From the NCBI RefSeq assembly GCF_027244095.1, contig NC_069658.1, positions 265,120,687 to 265,184,686 of the forward strand: 64,000 nt of DNA, in the 5' to 3' direction. The translations under genes were made by a program, and so were the position numbers. Positions 30,401 to 46,100 of the stretch are shown one piece after another. Source of the stretch: Hemicordylus capensis (lineage: Eukaryota > Chordata > Lepidosauria > Squamata > Cordylidae). Every line of letters begins with the position of its first letter. Within the stretch, counting starts at the first letter, position 1. The notes beneath the pieces are model-generated. The model was not told where the DNA came from, searched no databases, and worked only from the letters and a program-made list of their open reading frames with translations.

Positions 30401-31332
30401 TGGACCTTGATGTATTTATTTATTTATTTGTCATGTTTCTATACTGCCTGATATGTACATCTCTAGGCATTGTACAAAATTGTGTTCTCGCGGCTGAGGA
30501 GGCGCGTGAAACTTCCGGACCCTCCATTGCTTTCTTTTTCTTTCTGGCAGTTCAACCCAAGCCAGCATTGCGAGGCTCATGTGGGACAATTGCGGAGCTG
30601 CGCCTGCATCGGAGCAGTGTACATCAGGGCCCTCCTTGGAAGCCATGCGCATTCTGGCCTTTTCTTTCTTTTTTTGCCAGCTAACCCCACAACGGGGGTT
30701 TTAGAAGTAGAAATTAGACTCTCATATCTCACAAAAAGTGAAAGTGCAGAAATCAGAAACACCGAGACTACCCTGCCTCACTGGAGCAAGACAGGGCAGA
30801 ACTGAGGCTCTCAAGGAAAGCTCCCCCTACTCGCATGGGGGGGGGTGCCCTCCTGGGGCTCTTTTAGTTTTTTTAAAGAGAACAACCTGCTGCCGAATGC
30901 ACTCCTTCCCTGCTCAAGAATATACATTTCTGTCTCCTTTTAAAAAATGAAGACCAAAATTTTTGAAACATGTGTTACTTAAAGTGTTTATTTAAACAAG
31001 GTCCAACTACATGTGTACAATCGCTGAGACCTTTTTCATGGTGCATCTTTTTGGGATGCACTCCTGATCTGCTGCTTGACCAGGAATAATCCTTCTGAAA
31101 AAAATTATTTTGAAGTGATACATCATAGTCTAGCAGGGATGGGTAACATACAGTCCAATGAAGAGCTTCATAGTGAGACTTTGGGTACCACCACTGAGCA
31201 ATGTTCAGAGAACTGCTGCATTCTGTGGCTCTGAACAGACTCACATTATAACCACCACTACACTGCACCTTGGTAACACCACAAGCCAAAGGATACAGGT
31301 GCAGAGAACTGAACAGTCATTTTAAAAAGGCA
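30401..31332. other. Possible outer part of the DIRS fossil and a LINE tail
   Basis: A TTTATTTATTTATTTG run with TACTGCCTGATATG at 30412-30480 looks like the 3' tail of a LINE. Near 30890-30925 there is an inverted match to 29240-29275 of the DIRS fossil. Nothing else is recognised. Confidence 0.4.
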
Positions 31333-31343
31333 TTTATTTTATT
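31333..31343 (-). terminator. TMA7: TMA7 polyadenylation signals
   Basis: Two overlapping AATAAA hexamers (AATAAAATAAA on the minus strand) lie about 135 bases downstream of the TMA7 stop codon, the right distance for a short 3' untranslated region. Confidence 0.8.
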
Positions 31344-31472
31344 TGAATACAACTTACAAAGGTGGTCAAATTAATATTTCCCATGACATTAGCCTGGAAG
31401 TCAGTCTCACTGTCAAGCATCCATCAGAAGGAAATCCATCTCACTGCTTTGCCGTGTAGTCCTTCAAACCTG

Positions 31473-34936
<3,464 letters not shown>

Positions 34937-36034
34937 GGCGTGACCGCTGGCAGAGCACTCGCGTTTCCCCCACTCTTGGCTGGTCCTCGCCCCGAAAGCC
35001 TCTAAGACTGCGGAGGGGAGGAAAAAGAACGGAGCACCGCACGGGGATTCAGGCAAGAGCTCGCAAGGAACCACTTCCGGCCGACCCTGAGTCGAGGAAG
35101 CCAACGAGATCGGAAAGCGCCGCTAAGGAGAGCATAGAGTCAGAAAAAAAGACGACCAGAACTACGCACAGCCTGAACTTCCGTTAATAAATAAATAAAT
35201 TCGAAGCCAATAACGGCCACTATGGGAGCAGAGTGGCGTTGCTCTAGGCCTTGACATCTCTGTGGTAAAAACGCTTTGCGTTAGGAAAAAGGGAAGAAGA
35301 ACCACAAAGATAAGAAAATACCAGAGTGACCAATCTCATTGTCTTAATAGAAAACTTCAGGGGTCATATTAGAAGCTATATTTGGTCTCTCCGGCGCAGA
35401 ACTGAGCCTTGCCCCTATAAGTCAATGGAGAAGAATGATTTTTTTTCACTTAGAAAACTGTTTGAGCAAGAAAGGCATGACAGCAACGTCTCGGTTCTTA
35501 TTTCGGGTGAAATAATTGATTTTTAATAAGTTTTTGCTCTTCTATGGTAATATGGCCTGTGACAGCGCTAAGTTGCTACCGGAAGTAACTCTTGCCTTTT
35601 TCTATCTCTCCAAGTGTTACGCTCATTCAATTTTAGACCGGAAATATGATTTTTAAAGTACGACAAACATAAAGACTAAATCTAGAGTCACATCGTACAC
35701 CTTATTTACATTTCCGGACTTGGATGCTTGGTTTTCTACTCTGGATGCTTGGTTTTCTACTCTCGATAACCAACGAAAAGCATAAGAGATTTTCAGTACA
35801 TTGAACCCGGGGCTTACAACAACCCATTCTGCACTCATAGAGAATCACAGCCGATGGCGACTTCCAATTTTTGACTGACTGTATGTCTCTGGAACTTATT
35901 TTCAGTCTCTAGGGACGCGGTTGCCTAAATCTATGGTCCATACAGATGCCCCATGGTTTCTGCCCGGACTTTGGCGCCGCTTCCGGTATGGCTTTGCCCG
36001 GCAACTACAGTCCAGACCCGGAAGTCCTCCTGTA
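34937..36034. promoter_or_regulatory. Divergent TMA7/CCDC51 promoter region
   Basis: The interval lies between the TMA7 start codon and a strong donor at 36035 (TGTA/GTGAGT), which I take as the end of the non-coding CCDC51 exon 1. Both ends are GC- and CpG-rich. ETS/GABP-type cores (CCGGAA or TTCCGG and close variants) occur near 35066, 35173, 35576, 35637, 35716, 35978 and 36019, which fits housekeeping promoters. No TATA box is obvious near either gene. A 21-bp direct repeat (GGATGCTTGGTTTTCTACTC) lies at 35722-35763. Whether one shared promoter or two separate ones operate cannot be decided from sequence. Confidence 0.65.
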
Positions 36035-37111
36035 GTGAGTCGGGGCGGGGGGGGGAGAAAAGGACTGCATGAGAGCAGGGGGGGGGAGCAGAACTGCCTG
36101 AAAGTGGATGCAGTAGAGTGCGTCGGGGGAGGGGGCCAGACCAGGAAGCCGTGGGGGTTGGTGGGAGCAGAGCAGCCAAGAAAAGGGCAGGGTTAGCGAG
36201 AGCCGTGAATGGAGCAACAAACCGGTAATTTCAGATTATTTCTAGATAAATTGGAATCCATCCGACAGCCCCAAGTTTCCAGGCTCCCAGCACTGGGAAA
36301 ACAGAGTTGTCGCTTTTCTTCTCTGTGTGTTTGTTTTAACAGCTCTGTGACAGGCAGAGGTTTAGCAGCCAAAACTCGTCTTCTCTCCCTACCCCCTTCG
36401 CTGCTTTCCTGCCAGAAGAATGTGCGTTTGTTCATTGGCTGCCTGTCTGTCGGTCGGTCTAGCAGCAGCTGCTAAAGCCACAGCATCTCTGTCAGGATTA
36501 AATTATTGATGTGTGCGGTTTGTTTTGAAGGTGGCAGAGTCCTAATTGAGAGTGATGTGGTGCAAAAAGCACAGGGAGTTCAACTCCTTGGTCAGGGTTT
36601 GGGTTTGACAAGACAAACATTTAGGCAGACATATTTATTCTTTCACTCAGCAGTCAGTAGAAAGTAAGATAGACCTCTCTAAAAAGGTAAATAGTTACTA
36701 AGGGATTCTCAAGCTCTTCCATCAGTCCCTCACTGTGCCTTTACATTTGGCGATCAGTCAGCAGACCTCTGACATTTAGGTGATCATTTGGGCAATCACA
36801 TCCACATATATTTTTGCTTTGGTACCATGCTGTAGATTTATGTCATCACATGTACTCTCTTTCCATTTGCTTGCCTTCGACCTAAGAACAACTTTTTAAT
36901 GTTGCAAGATGATTGTGAATGTTCACCTGTACTGCAATCCTAAACATGCTTATTAGGTAGCAAGTTTTACCTATTGAAGTTGGTGAAACTTCGTTCTGAG
37001 TAAACATACTTGGTATTGCATCTCTCTGTACTTAAAGGATTTTGTTTAATAGATTTGTTTATGACTTTTAAATGTAGTGATATTTTTGTCTTTGATGCTG
37101 TATCCTTGTAG
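36035..37111 (+). other. CCDC51: Intron 1 of CCDC51 (non-coding)
   Basis: Bounded by the inferred donor at 36035 and the acceptor TATCCTTGTAG ending at 37111. The left part is GC-rich. A short MITE lies at 36938-37020. Confidence 0.6.
36938..37020. mobile_element. Short GCAATCCTA-type MITE
   Basis: Starts CTGCAATCCTAAACATGCTT and ends TCTGAGTAAACATACTTGG followed by TATTGCAT, an imperfect hairpin of about 85 bp. Better copies lie at 61292 and 62908. Confidence 0.6.
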
Positions 37112-37123
37112 GCATTTTCCATA

Positions 37124-37153
37124 ATGGCTGGAGTTTGCATTCAGCTTCAATGA
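37124..37153 (+). other. CCDC51: Nine-codon upstream open reading frame in the CCDC51 leader
   Basis: ATG at 37124 encodes MAGVCIQLQ and stops at TGA 37151-37153, seven bases before the CCDC51 start codon. Its context (ATAATGG) has the favourable G at +4 and A at -3. It could dampen translation of the main frame, or be bypassed if the mature leader starts later. Confidence 0.5.
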
Positions 37154-37159
37154 GGTGTC

Positions 37160-40100
37160 ATGGTACTTTTGCTCTCCAGGTACCACAACATGCAACATTA
37201 CCACTTGTTAGCTTTGAGGAGCCACAGCATACGCTTGCATATGGTGAGGACATTCTGTTCTCCAGCTCCCAAGAGCCCCGAGGCAAACACAACAGTGGAA
37301 ATGGCCACAAATCTTCTTCACCGTCTGTCAGAAGCTGGGAAGGTTGTGGGGAGAAACTCCCTTCAGAGAATCTCTGCAGTTGCCAGAAGCTGGTGGGACA
37401 AATATGAGGAATTTGTTGGACTCAATGAAGTCCGAGAGGCTCAAGGAAATGTGACTGAGGTAATGATGACATAATTGGCACATTTAGATAAAATGAATAC
37501 ATGCCTTATGTTGTCTATTAATTTTTATCCCATCTTGTCTCTGAGGCTTAGAATGGGTGACAGTTATTTGTAAGTGCAAACACTCCCAACATCAATGGAT
37601 TATACTGTCAGACTTCTTAAATGGTAGACCATTTCCCTCCCATCCATCTTCTTTCAGGCTGAGAAACAGTTTATGGTGGCCCGAGGGATCGTACGAGAAG
37701 CTCGTGAGAGCTGGGAGGCCCAGCAGGCCAAACTGAAAGAAATTCGGGACCGTTTAGACCGAGTCTCACGTGATGACATTCAGTACCTGGAACTGGCAAC
37801 TTTGGAACACAAGTTACTGCAGGTAAGGATAGTGCCAAACCTTTGGATGGTATGAAGGAAGGAAAATTCTGTATTCACTTTTGCTTTTAGTGGTGGTGAA
37901 CACTTCTTGGTTTATGAGGATGTTGGCCCAAATTGTTCTGTGGCATGGCTATCCTGAAAGGACACACATCTTGGGTGGTCAGTGAAGCAACAAAAACATT
38001 TAGACATTCTGAGTGCAGGATATATTTTCTAAGGACTGGATCTGCATAATTTATTTTGATAGTAATATTTGTTTTTTCATAGGATATGGCATATTTTGGT
38101 GATGTTGAAGAACTGATTGATTTATACAGGGGCATCAGTGCACATGGCACTTTACAAAGTACAAGAGGACAGCACTCTGTTCTGAGGAACTTAAAAACAT
38201 ACACAGGGCAAAGAAGGAAGGGTGGCCTAGGAAGGGGAGGTGTCACAGGTAGGGATTAGGGATGTGCACGGAACCAGTTTGGAGGCCTTTATGGGCCTCC
38301 GAACCAGTTTGAAGAACCAGCGGTTCCGCCGGTTCGAAGGCGACGGGGGTCTCCCTTTAAGAGCAGGGGGGTGCACTTAACCCTCCCACGCACCACTCCC
38401 CCCCCACAGGCATCGGGCTTTTTAACAGCCCATTGGTGCAGCAACATACTTCCCTGCCTCCCCGTTGCCCCTGTCTTCCAGATATGACCGGAAGTTGCTG
38501 ATGCGCCAGCACGTGCAGGCACATCAGCAACTTCTGGTCATATCTGGAAGACAAGGGTAACGGGGCGGCAGGGAGGTACTCTGCCACCCCGATGGCTGTT
38601 AAAAAAAACCCCAAAACCATTGCCCGTGGGGGGAAAGCGGCAGGAGAGGTAAGTGCACCCTCCCCTGCTCTTAAAGGGAGACCCCTGCCACCTTTGAACC
38701 GCCCTGCCGTGGTTCCGTGCACATCCCTAGAAGGGATGTGCATGGAACCTATTTGATTGACCGGTGGTTCCGACGTTACAAAGGCAGGGGGACATACCTT
38801 TAAGGGTGGGGGAGGGTGCCCTTAACCCTCCGCCCTCCTGCCACGTCTCCCCCACCGGCACTCCATTGACTAAGTCCCCATCAGGGCAGCAGCATACCTC
38901 CCTGCCACCCCGGTGTCCTCGGCCGGAAGTTAAAGGAAGTACCCGGTGCACATGTGCATGTCGTGCACATGCACACATTATACTTGATCGTGTGCCTGCC
39001 CGCCATGGATGCTCGCGTGCCGTGCACGTGCACCGGGTACTTCCTTTAACGTCCAAGGAGGATATGGGGCAGCAGGGAGGTATGCTGCCGCCCCGATGGG
39101 GACTTATTCAATGGAGTGCCGGTGGGGGAAATACGGCAGGAGGGGTAAGGGCACACTCCCCCACCCTTAAAGGTACTGCCCCCCCCCCTTCGGACCACCT
39201 CCCACCAGTTCCGTTCACATCCCGTCACAGGTGACTGTTTGAGGCGCGGTGAATTTAGTTTGGAGGCTGGAGCAGGATATTGTTGTAGCCAGCTAAACTG
39301 TTCTTTGTAGCCAGGCATTCTGAACATGCAGGGTAAGATGGTGTTGCTAGCATTGCTTCCTCAGTTTTACTGCTACATTGTGCAAGAGCAGAAATTGGTA
39401 TTGGACTTAGAAATTACTATCATGAGAATAGCAATTGCCTTATAAAAATAAGCTTCTAGTTTTTAAGGCTATAAAGATAAGCTTGAAAGCATGTGGGGAG
39501 TGCCTGGTGAAATCTTGTGAATCCTCCAAGTGCTCTGTGTACCTTTTTGCTCCTCCCTATAATTGGCAATAACAGCAGAAATTATGTAACTTTGCTTCAT
39601 TTCTATGATTTATACAGAATTTGGTTAGTTTTGAGCAAAATCCTGATTATTTTTGAAAACACAGAACAGCCCTCCTTAGAGCATGTGCAGGGATCCCTGC
39701 CTACCTTACCTATGCTTTACCCCACCTTCTTGAAGTTTATTTTACTTATTTATTACATGCATATCCCATCTTTCTTTAGTGATGCAACTCAAGATGGTAT
39801 ACATGAGGTTCACAGGCAGTAACCTATCCATCCACTGACCCGGGCCTACGCCTGCTTATCTTCAGCAGGGTAGCGGCATAATATATCTATAGACCATTCC
39901 CTGGGATTCAAGTTGGGAGTGTAGTGAACCCTTCACTGCTTCAAACCAATTTTCTGTGCTTAATAGGAAGATGCTTACCAGTAAAAATGCAAGATAGCCT
40001 GAAGCACCGCCACCATCTAGCCCTACTATAATTATATCTTTGTGTTTTGTATTTGTATACAAATTTAAAGTTTATGAATTTTTTATTTTCAAGCTGCTTT

Positions 40101-43100
40101 GGGAGCCAATCCATGCTCAAAATTGGCATGGTATACAAAAACATTAAATAATAGAAAAATATGTGAAGCTAATGTTTTTTAATCCTAGATGTGTTTTGGA
40201 CTTGTTTTTAAACTAGCCTTAGAGGGAAAACAAAATCCTTTTCAAACATATGACCACAAAATTCTAGTGCCACCAAAAAAAGAAAGGCTTTTATATTAGC
40301 CTTTGGATTTTTGTAAATAAATTCAGTAGTCCTGGATTCTGTGAAATGGTTATATTTCTTTCCTATCTACTATTTTGATTTCAGTTCATCCATCTGATCT
40401 CTGCAAAGTTTTGACTAAAGATATTATTTCTGTCTGTCAGTTTCTCTTGTCTCTTCTTATTTGACTTAATTCTTCAGACATCTTTTCCTCAAAAAACGTG
40501 ATTCTCTGTCCAACATCTTCCGCAGAGAAGGCAGATGCAAAGAATTCATTCAGCTTCACTGCAGTCTCCCTATCCTCATTTAGCAAATCCTTTCACTCTT
40601 TTGTCCTCTCATGGTCCAGCTGCCTCCTTGGCTGGCTTCCTGCTTCTTCTGATGTATTTAAAGAGATTTCTATTGTTTATCTTAATATTTTTAGCCATAT
40701 GCTTCTTCAGTTTTTGTTGTTGTTCCCATGCCTTGTTTTCTGCCAAGTTGCCATACCTCCAGAACTTTTTTTTTTTTTAAAGATGGGGAATAAATTTGCA
40801 GTGGGCCTGGCATTCCTTCTACTCCCAAAATATGTTTGTTTAATGTTGCTGATGGAGTGGCTTAAACAAAATCTTTTCATCCATTTGTGCCCTGCAGCAG
40901 AGCGAAAGAATGCAATACTGTTAAATTCTCTTTCTTCTTTTGTTCACAAATAGTTCCAGGATGAGCTGCATTTTATATCATAGTGGGTGACTCGCCATGA
41001 CTTGCTGTACAGGTTGGGTTGCATAATAGCTTTCACTATAAATGTACACATACCATAATAATTGTCAGGAAATTTAATCTCGCCATCTGAAAAAGTCTGA
41101 GCAGTTGCTCAGTCTCTGAATTGTTTTCTTACTTAAGGAAAGAAGACCTGTGCTGGGTCAGGCCAAGTCCAGGATCCTGTTTCTAACAAATGCTTCTCAG
41201 AAGCCCACAGAAGGATTTGAAGATTTCCCCTTGCATGCTACCCAGTAAAATACCATTATCAGTAAAATGCCATAGGCTTATCACTTCCCAATCATGGAAG
41301 TGCCTGCCATCCCGGGTGTGGCCTCTTCAACCAAACACTGCTCTGATTGTGATGTGTTACTGCTCATGCCTGATGGAGCCAGGGCAGGACTGAATCCAGC
41401 TCCATTTTACACACTGTAGCCACCTACAGTGTTTTACTGATAACTTTTGAATAGGACTTGTGTGGCAGTGAATTCCATCAGTTAATTATGCGTTGTGTGA
41501 AAAATGTATTTCCAAGGTGCGAAAGGGAGCTTGCTTTTCTTGGAACAGCTTCACTACCTACTATTGGCAGAGTTCATTTCCTACCACTTTAACTGGGCAA
41601 CCCCTATGCACACTTCCCAGTGCATGTCCCAGTGACCCAGTGCATTGGGTCAAGGGGCAGAACATGCCTACTCTTGCTTCCACTAAGTGTCATAAGAACA
41701 GCCCTGCTGGATCAGGCACAAGGCGCATCTAGTCCAGCATCCTGTTTCACACAGTGGCCCACCAGATGCCTCTGGGGAGCCCACAGGCAAGAGGTATGTG
41801 CATGCCCACTCTCCTGCTGTTGCTCCCCTGAAACTGGTATTGAGAGGCATCCTGCCTCTGAGGCTGGAGATCAGACTAGTAGCCATTGATAGACCTGCCC
41901 TCCATGAATCTGTCTAAACCCCTTTTAAAGCCATCCAAGCTGGTGGCCATCACCACATCCCATGGCAAGGAATTCCAGAGATTAATTATGCGCTGTGTGA
42001 AAAAGTACTTCCGCTTGTTGGTAGCGATGTGCATGGAACTGCGGCAGGGGTCTCCCTTTAAGAGCAGGGGGGATGGTGCACGCCACTTTCCCCCTGCCGG
42101 TGTCAGTTTTTCAAGCAGCCCATCGGGGCGGCAGCGTACCTCCCTGCCGCTCCGTTGCCCTCCTTTTCCAGATATGGCTGGAAGTTGCTGATGTGCTGGC
42201 GTGTCAGCAGCTTCTGGTCTTATCTGGAACAAGGAGGGCAACTGGGTGGCAGGGAGGTATGCTGCCGCCCCAATGGGCTGCTTGAAACGCCAACGCCAGC
42301 AGGGGGAAAGTGGTGGGTGGGGTAAGTGCACCCTCCCTCCAGTCTTAAAGGGAGACCCCCCGCTGCCTTCAAATTGGTTCGGAGGCCCATAAAGGGCCTC
42401 CGAACTAGTTCTGTGCACATCCTACTTGTCAGTCCTAAATTTCCCAACATTCAGTTTCTTGGGGTGTCCCCTGGTTCTAGTGTTGTGAGAGAGGGAGAAA
42501 AATTTCTCTACCCTCTCAACTCCATGCATAATTTTATACACTTCGATCATGTCTCCCCTTAGTCGCCTCTTTTCCAAGGTAAAGAGCCCCAGATGCTGTA
42601 GCCTAGCCTCATAAGGAAGTTCTCCAGGCTCCTGAACATCTTGGTTGCCCCTTTCTGCACCTTTTCCAGTTCTACAATATCCTTCTTAAGATGCGGTGAC
42701 CAAAGCTGTACACAGTACTCCAGATGCGGCCGAATCATTGATTTGTATAAGGGCATTATAATATTAGCATTTTTATTTTCAGTCCCCCTCCTAATGATTC
42801 CTAGCATGGAATTAGCCTTTTTTATAGCTGCTGTATGCTGAGATGACACTTTCAATGAGCTGTCCACCACGACCCCAAGATCTCTCTCCTGGTCAGTCAC
42901 CGACAGCTCAGATTCCATCAGCGTATATATGAAGTTGAAGTTTTTTGCCCCAATGTGCATCACTTTACACTTGCTTACATTGAACAGCATTGCCATTTTG
43001 TTGCCCACTCCCCCAGTTTGGAGAGATATTTTTGGAGTTCTTCACAATCTGTTGTGGATTTCAATACCCTAAGTAGTTTAGTGTCATCTGCAAATTTGGC

Positions 43101-46100
43101 CACTTCATTGGTCACCCCAACTTCTAGATCATTTATGAACAAGTTAAAGAGCACTGGTCCCAGTACTTATCCCTGGGGGACTTCACTTCCTACCTACCTC
43201 CATTGTGAAAACTGTCCATTTATTCCTACTCTGTTTCCTGTCCTTCAACTAGTTACCGATCCACACATGATCCTGTCCCCTTATTCCATGACTGCTAAGT
43301 TTACTCAAGAGCCTTTGGTGGTGAACTTTGTCAAAAACATTTTGGAAATCCAAGCATACTATGTCAATTGGATCACCTTTATCCACATGCCTGTTGACAC
43401 TCTCAAAGAACTCCAAAAGGTTCGTGAGGCAAGACTTGCCCTTGCAGAAGCCATGCTGGTTTTAAATAAGTTCTGTGTAATAACTGTGGTTTTAAATAAG
43501 TTCCATGCTTTCTAGAGTGATTTGACCCTCCTGACTTTCCCTTTGAACTTCTTTCTTACCAGTCCCCTCATTTTTGAGAAGTTTCCTCTCCTGAGTCCAA
43601 TGCATCTGTTTTGGACTTTCTTGACAATTCTCCACCCATGTATAAGCTGAATTGGATCACACTACAGTGGGTATAGGAAAGAATCACCCCCTTTGATAGA
43701 CCTTAAATTCCGGTTCCCTTACATCCTGAAATTAAAACACAAAGACAATTCCCTTCACCAGCTGTACTTCTCCAATGCAACCTATAACATCCAACTGAAA
43801 AACATCACAATTACAGTCCAGAAAAAGTGTCAGAAATAAAAAACAAGAATTACTGAGATTGAAAAAGGATCACCCCCCCCAATGTCAATATTTTGTTGAA
43901 CCACCTTTTGCTTTAATAACAGCCTTGAGTCTGTTGGGATACTTCTCTATCAACCTTGCACATCTAGACGGAGCAATATTTGCCCACTCCTCCATACAGA
44001 ACTGTTCAAGTTCGGTCACATTGGATGGTAGGTGTTGGTGGACTGCTATCTTCAAATCTCTCCACAGATTTTCTATGGGATTTAGGTCTGGGCTCTGACT
44101 GGGCCACATGAGGACATTCACTTTTTTCTCCTTCAGCCACTGTGTGGTCAATTTTGCTGTGTGCTTCGGATCGTTGTCATGTTGAAAGGTGAATCTTCTG
44201 CCCATCCTCAACTGTCTGGCAGAGGGTAGCAGGTTTTCTTCCAGAATCTGACAGTATTTGGCCCCATCCATTTTTCCTTCTACCCTAACGAGAGCCCCAG
44301 TCCCTGAGGCAGAGAAACACCCCCACAACAGGATGCTGCCACCTCCATGCTTAACTGTAGGTATGGTGTGTTGTGGATGGTGAGCTGCGTTGGATTTACG
44401 CCAGGTGTACTGTTTGGTGTTAAGGCCAAATAGTTCAATCTTGGTCTCATCTGACCATAAGACCTTTTTCCATTTGGCATCAGAATCTTCAAGGTGCCTT
44501 CTGGCAAAGCTCAAACGAGCTTTAATGTGGCCTTTCTTGAGAAGTGGCTTTCTCCTTGCGACCCTCCCGAACAAGCCACATCTGTGGAGTGCTCGTGAAA
44601 TTGTTGTCACATGCACAGAACAACCACTCTTTGCCATGAAGTCCTTTAACTCCTTCAGAGTGGCCATTGGCCTCTTGGTAACCTCTCTTACCAGTTTCCT
44701 CCTTGCTCTTCCATCCAGTTTGGAGGGCCGACCGGATCCAGGGAGGATAGCAGTCCACCAACACCTACCGTCCAATGTGACCAAACTTGAACAGTTCTGT
44801 ATGGAGGAGTGGGCAAATATCGCTCCGTCTAGATGAGCAAGGTTGATAGAGAAGTATCCCAACAGACTCAAGGCTGTTATTAAAGCAAAAGGTGGTTCAG
44901 CAAAATATTGACATTGGGGGGGGGTGGTGATCCTTTTTCAATCTCAGTAATTCTTGTTTTTTATTTCTGACACTTTTTCTGGACTGTAATTGTGATGTTT
45001 TTCAGTTGGATGTTATAGGTTGCATTGGATAAGTACAGCTGGTGAAGGGAATTGTCTTTGTGTTTTAATTTCAGGATGTAAGGGAACTGGAATTTAAGGT
45101 CTATCAAAGGGGGTGATTCTTTCCTATACCCACTGTATAGTCCCTACTACCCAATGGTTCTGCAACTTTAACATCTCACACCAGGTCCTGGGCACCACAC
45201 AGGATTAAATCCAAAGTCACCATCTCTCTGGTTGGTTTCACGACTAACTGTTCTAAGGCACAGTCATTTAGCACATCTAGAAATTTGGACTCTCTCTCAT
45301 TACCTGAATGTGAATTTACCCAGTCTATGTGTGGGTAGTTGAAGTCTCCCATTATTACTGCCCTGTCTCTCTTTGACGCCTCTCTTATTTGTTTTTCCAA
45401 CTCCAGGTCACTGTCAGCACTTTGATCCGGAGGGCGACAGCACGTCCCTAGTAACACATTTCCTTTAAGTCCTCGTATTGTTACCCATAATGATTCTGTG
45501 GAGGACTCTGGTCCATCTAGGTTTTCTAGCTTATTGGAATCTATCCCTTCTTTGATATACAGTGCCCCTCCTCCCTCAACCCTCCCCTCCCTGTCCCTTC
45601 TATAGAGTTTATATCCAGGAGTAATCATGTCATAAAGTGTTTCCCTTTATTTATGGGGTTCTCGTTATAATAATCTAAGAACCATAAGCTCAGGGCTGTG
45701 TGGATTCCATAGCTGTTCCTCATTAGTAAATAAAAGTAAAGTGTGCCGTCGAGTCGGTGTCATAAATAAACTAGTATGTAAATACATTTCTACTTCCATT
45801 AAAAACAAAACACAAGTTACTAGCCCTTAAAGATTTGAAGGTAAGCTTGAAAATATGCAGGCAGTATCTGGCGAAATTTCAGAAGGGGGACTGGGCAAGA
45901 TTTCTAGTGACTCAGGGTTGAGTCGTCTGTGTCCTGCACAGCTTGGTGTCTCTATCTATGACATGCAGAAGCACAATGCAGTATGAAAAATAGCAGAACT
46001 CATCTATTCTAGGCCCAGAATTTGGATTGCACCTGTTTGCATGAAGAATTTGGATTTCAGCACAGGGACATTGACAATGTTTTCCTTTCCTTGGAAGGAT

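Larger units (their letters stand above)
41690..45632 (-). mobile_element. CR1/L2-superfamily LINE with two nested transposons
   Basis: On the minus strand, from right to left: an apurinic-type endonuclease part (45632-45176, with [22 protein letters not shown] and the catalytic [11 protein letters not shown] motif), a reverse transcriptase part (about 43620-42490, with an LDFQ..FDKVHH region, the FADDTK-type block near 43110, KCKVMHIG and [12 protein letters not shown]), a C-terminal part ending [10 protein letters not shown] at 41880, and a 3' untranslated tail (CTGGATCAGG, AGTCCAGCATCCTG) to 41690. A Tc1 transposon (43665-45135) and a palindromic element (42023-42425) interrupt it. The element is 5'-truncated, and the reverse transcriptase frame has several stops and shifts, so it is dead. 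It lies antisense in CCDC51 intron 3. Confidence 0.85.

Noticed and set aside
35921-36196. Coding first exon for CCDC51
   Set aside because: The frame could not continue into exon 2, because a TGA lies in frame just before the ATG at 37160 and human CCDC51 starts at the equivalent place.
44390-44836. Plus-strand 148-codon frame across the Tc1 element
   Set aside because: It is mostly antisense to the transposase and its end is translated from the inverted arm.
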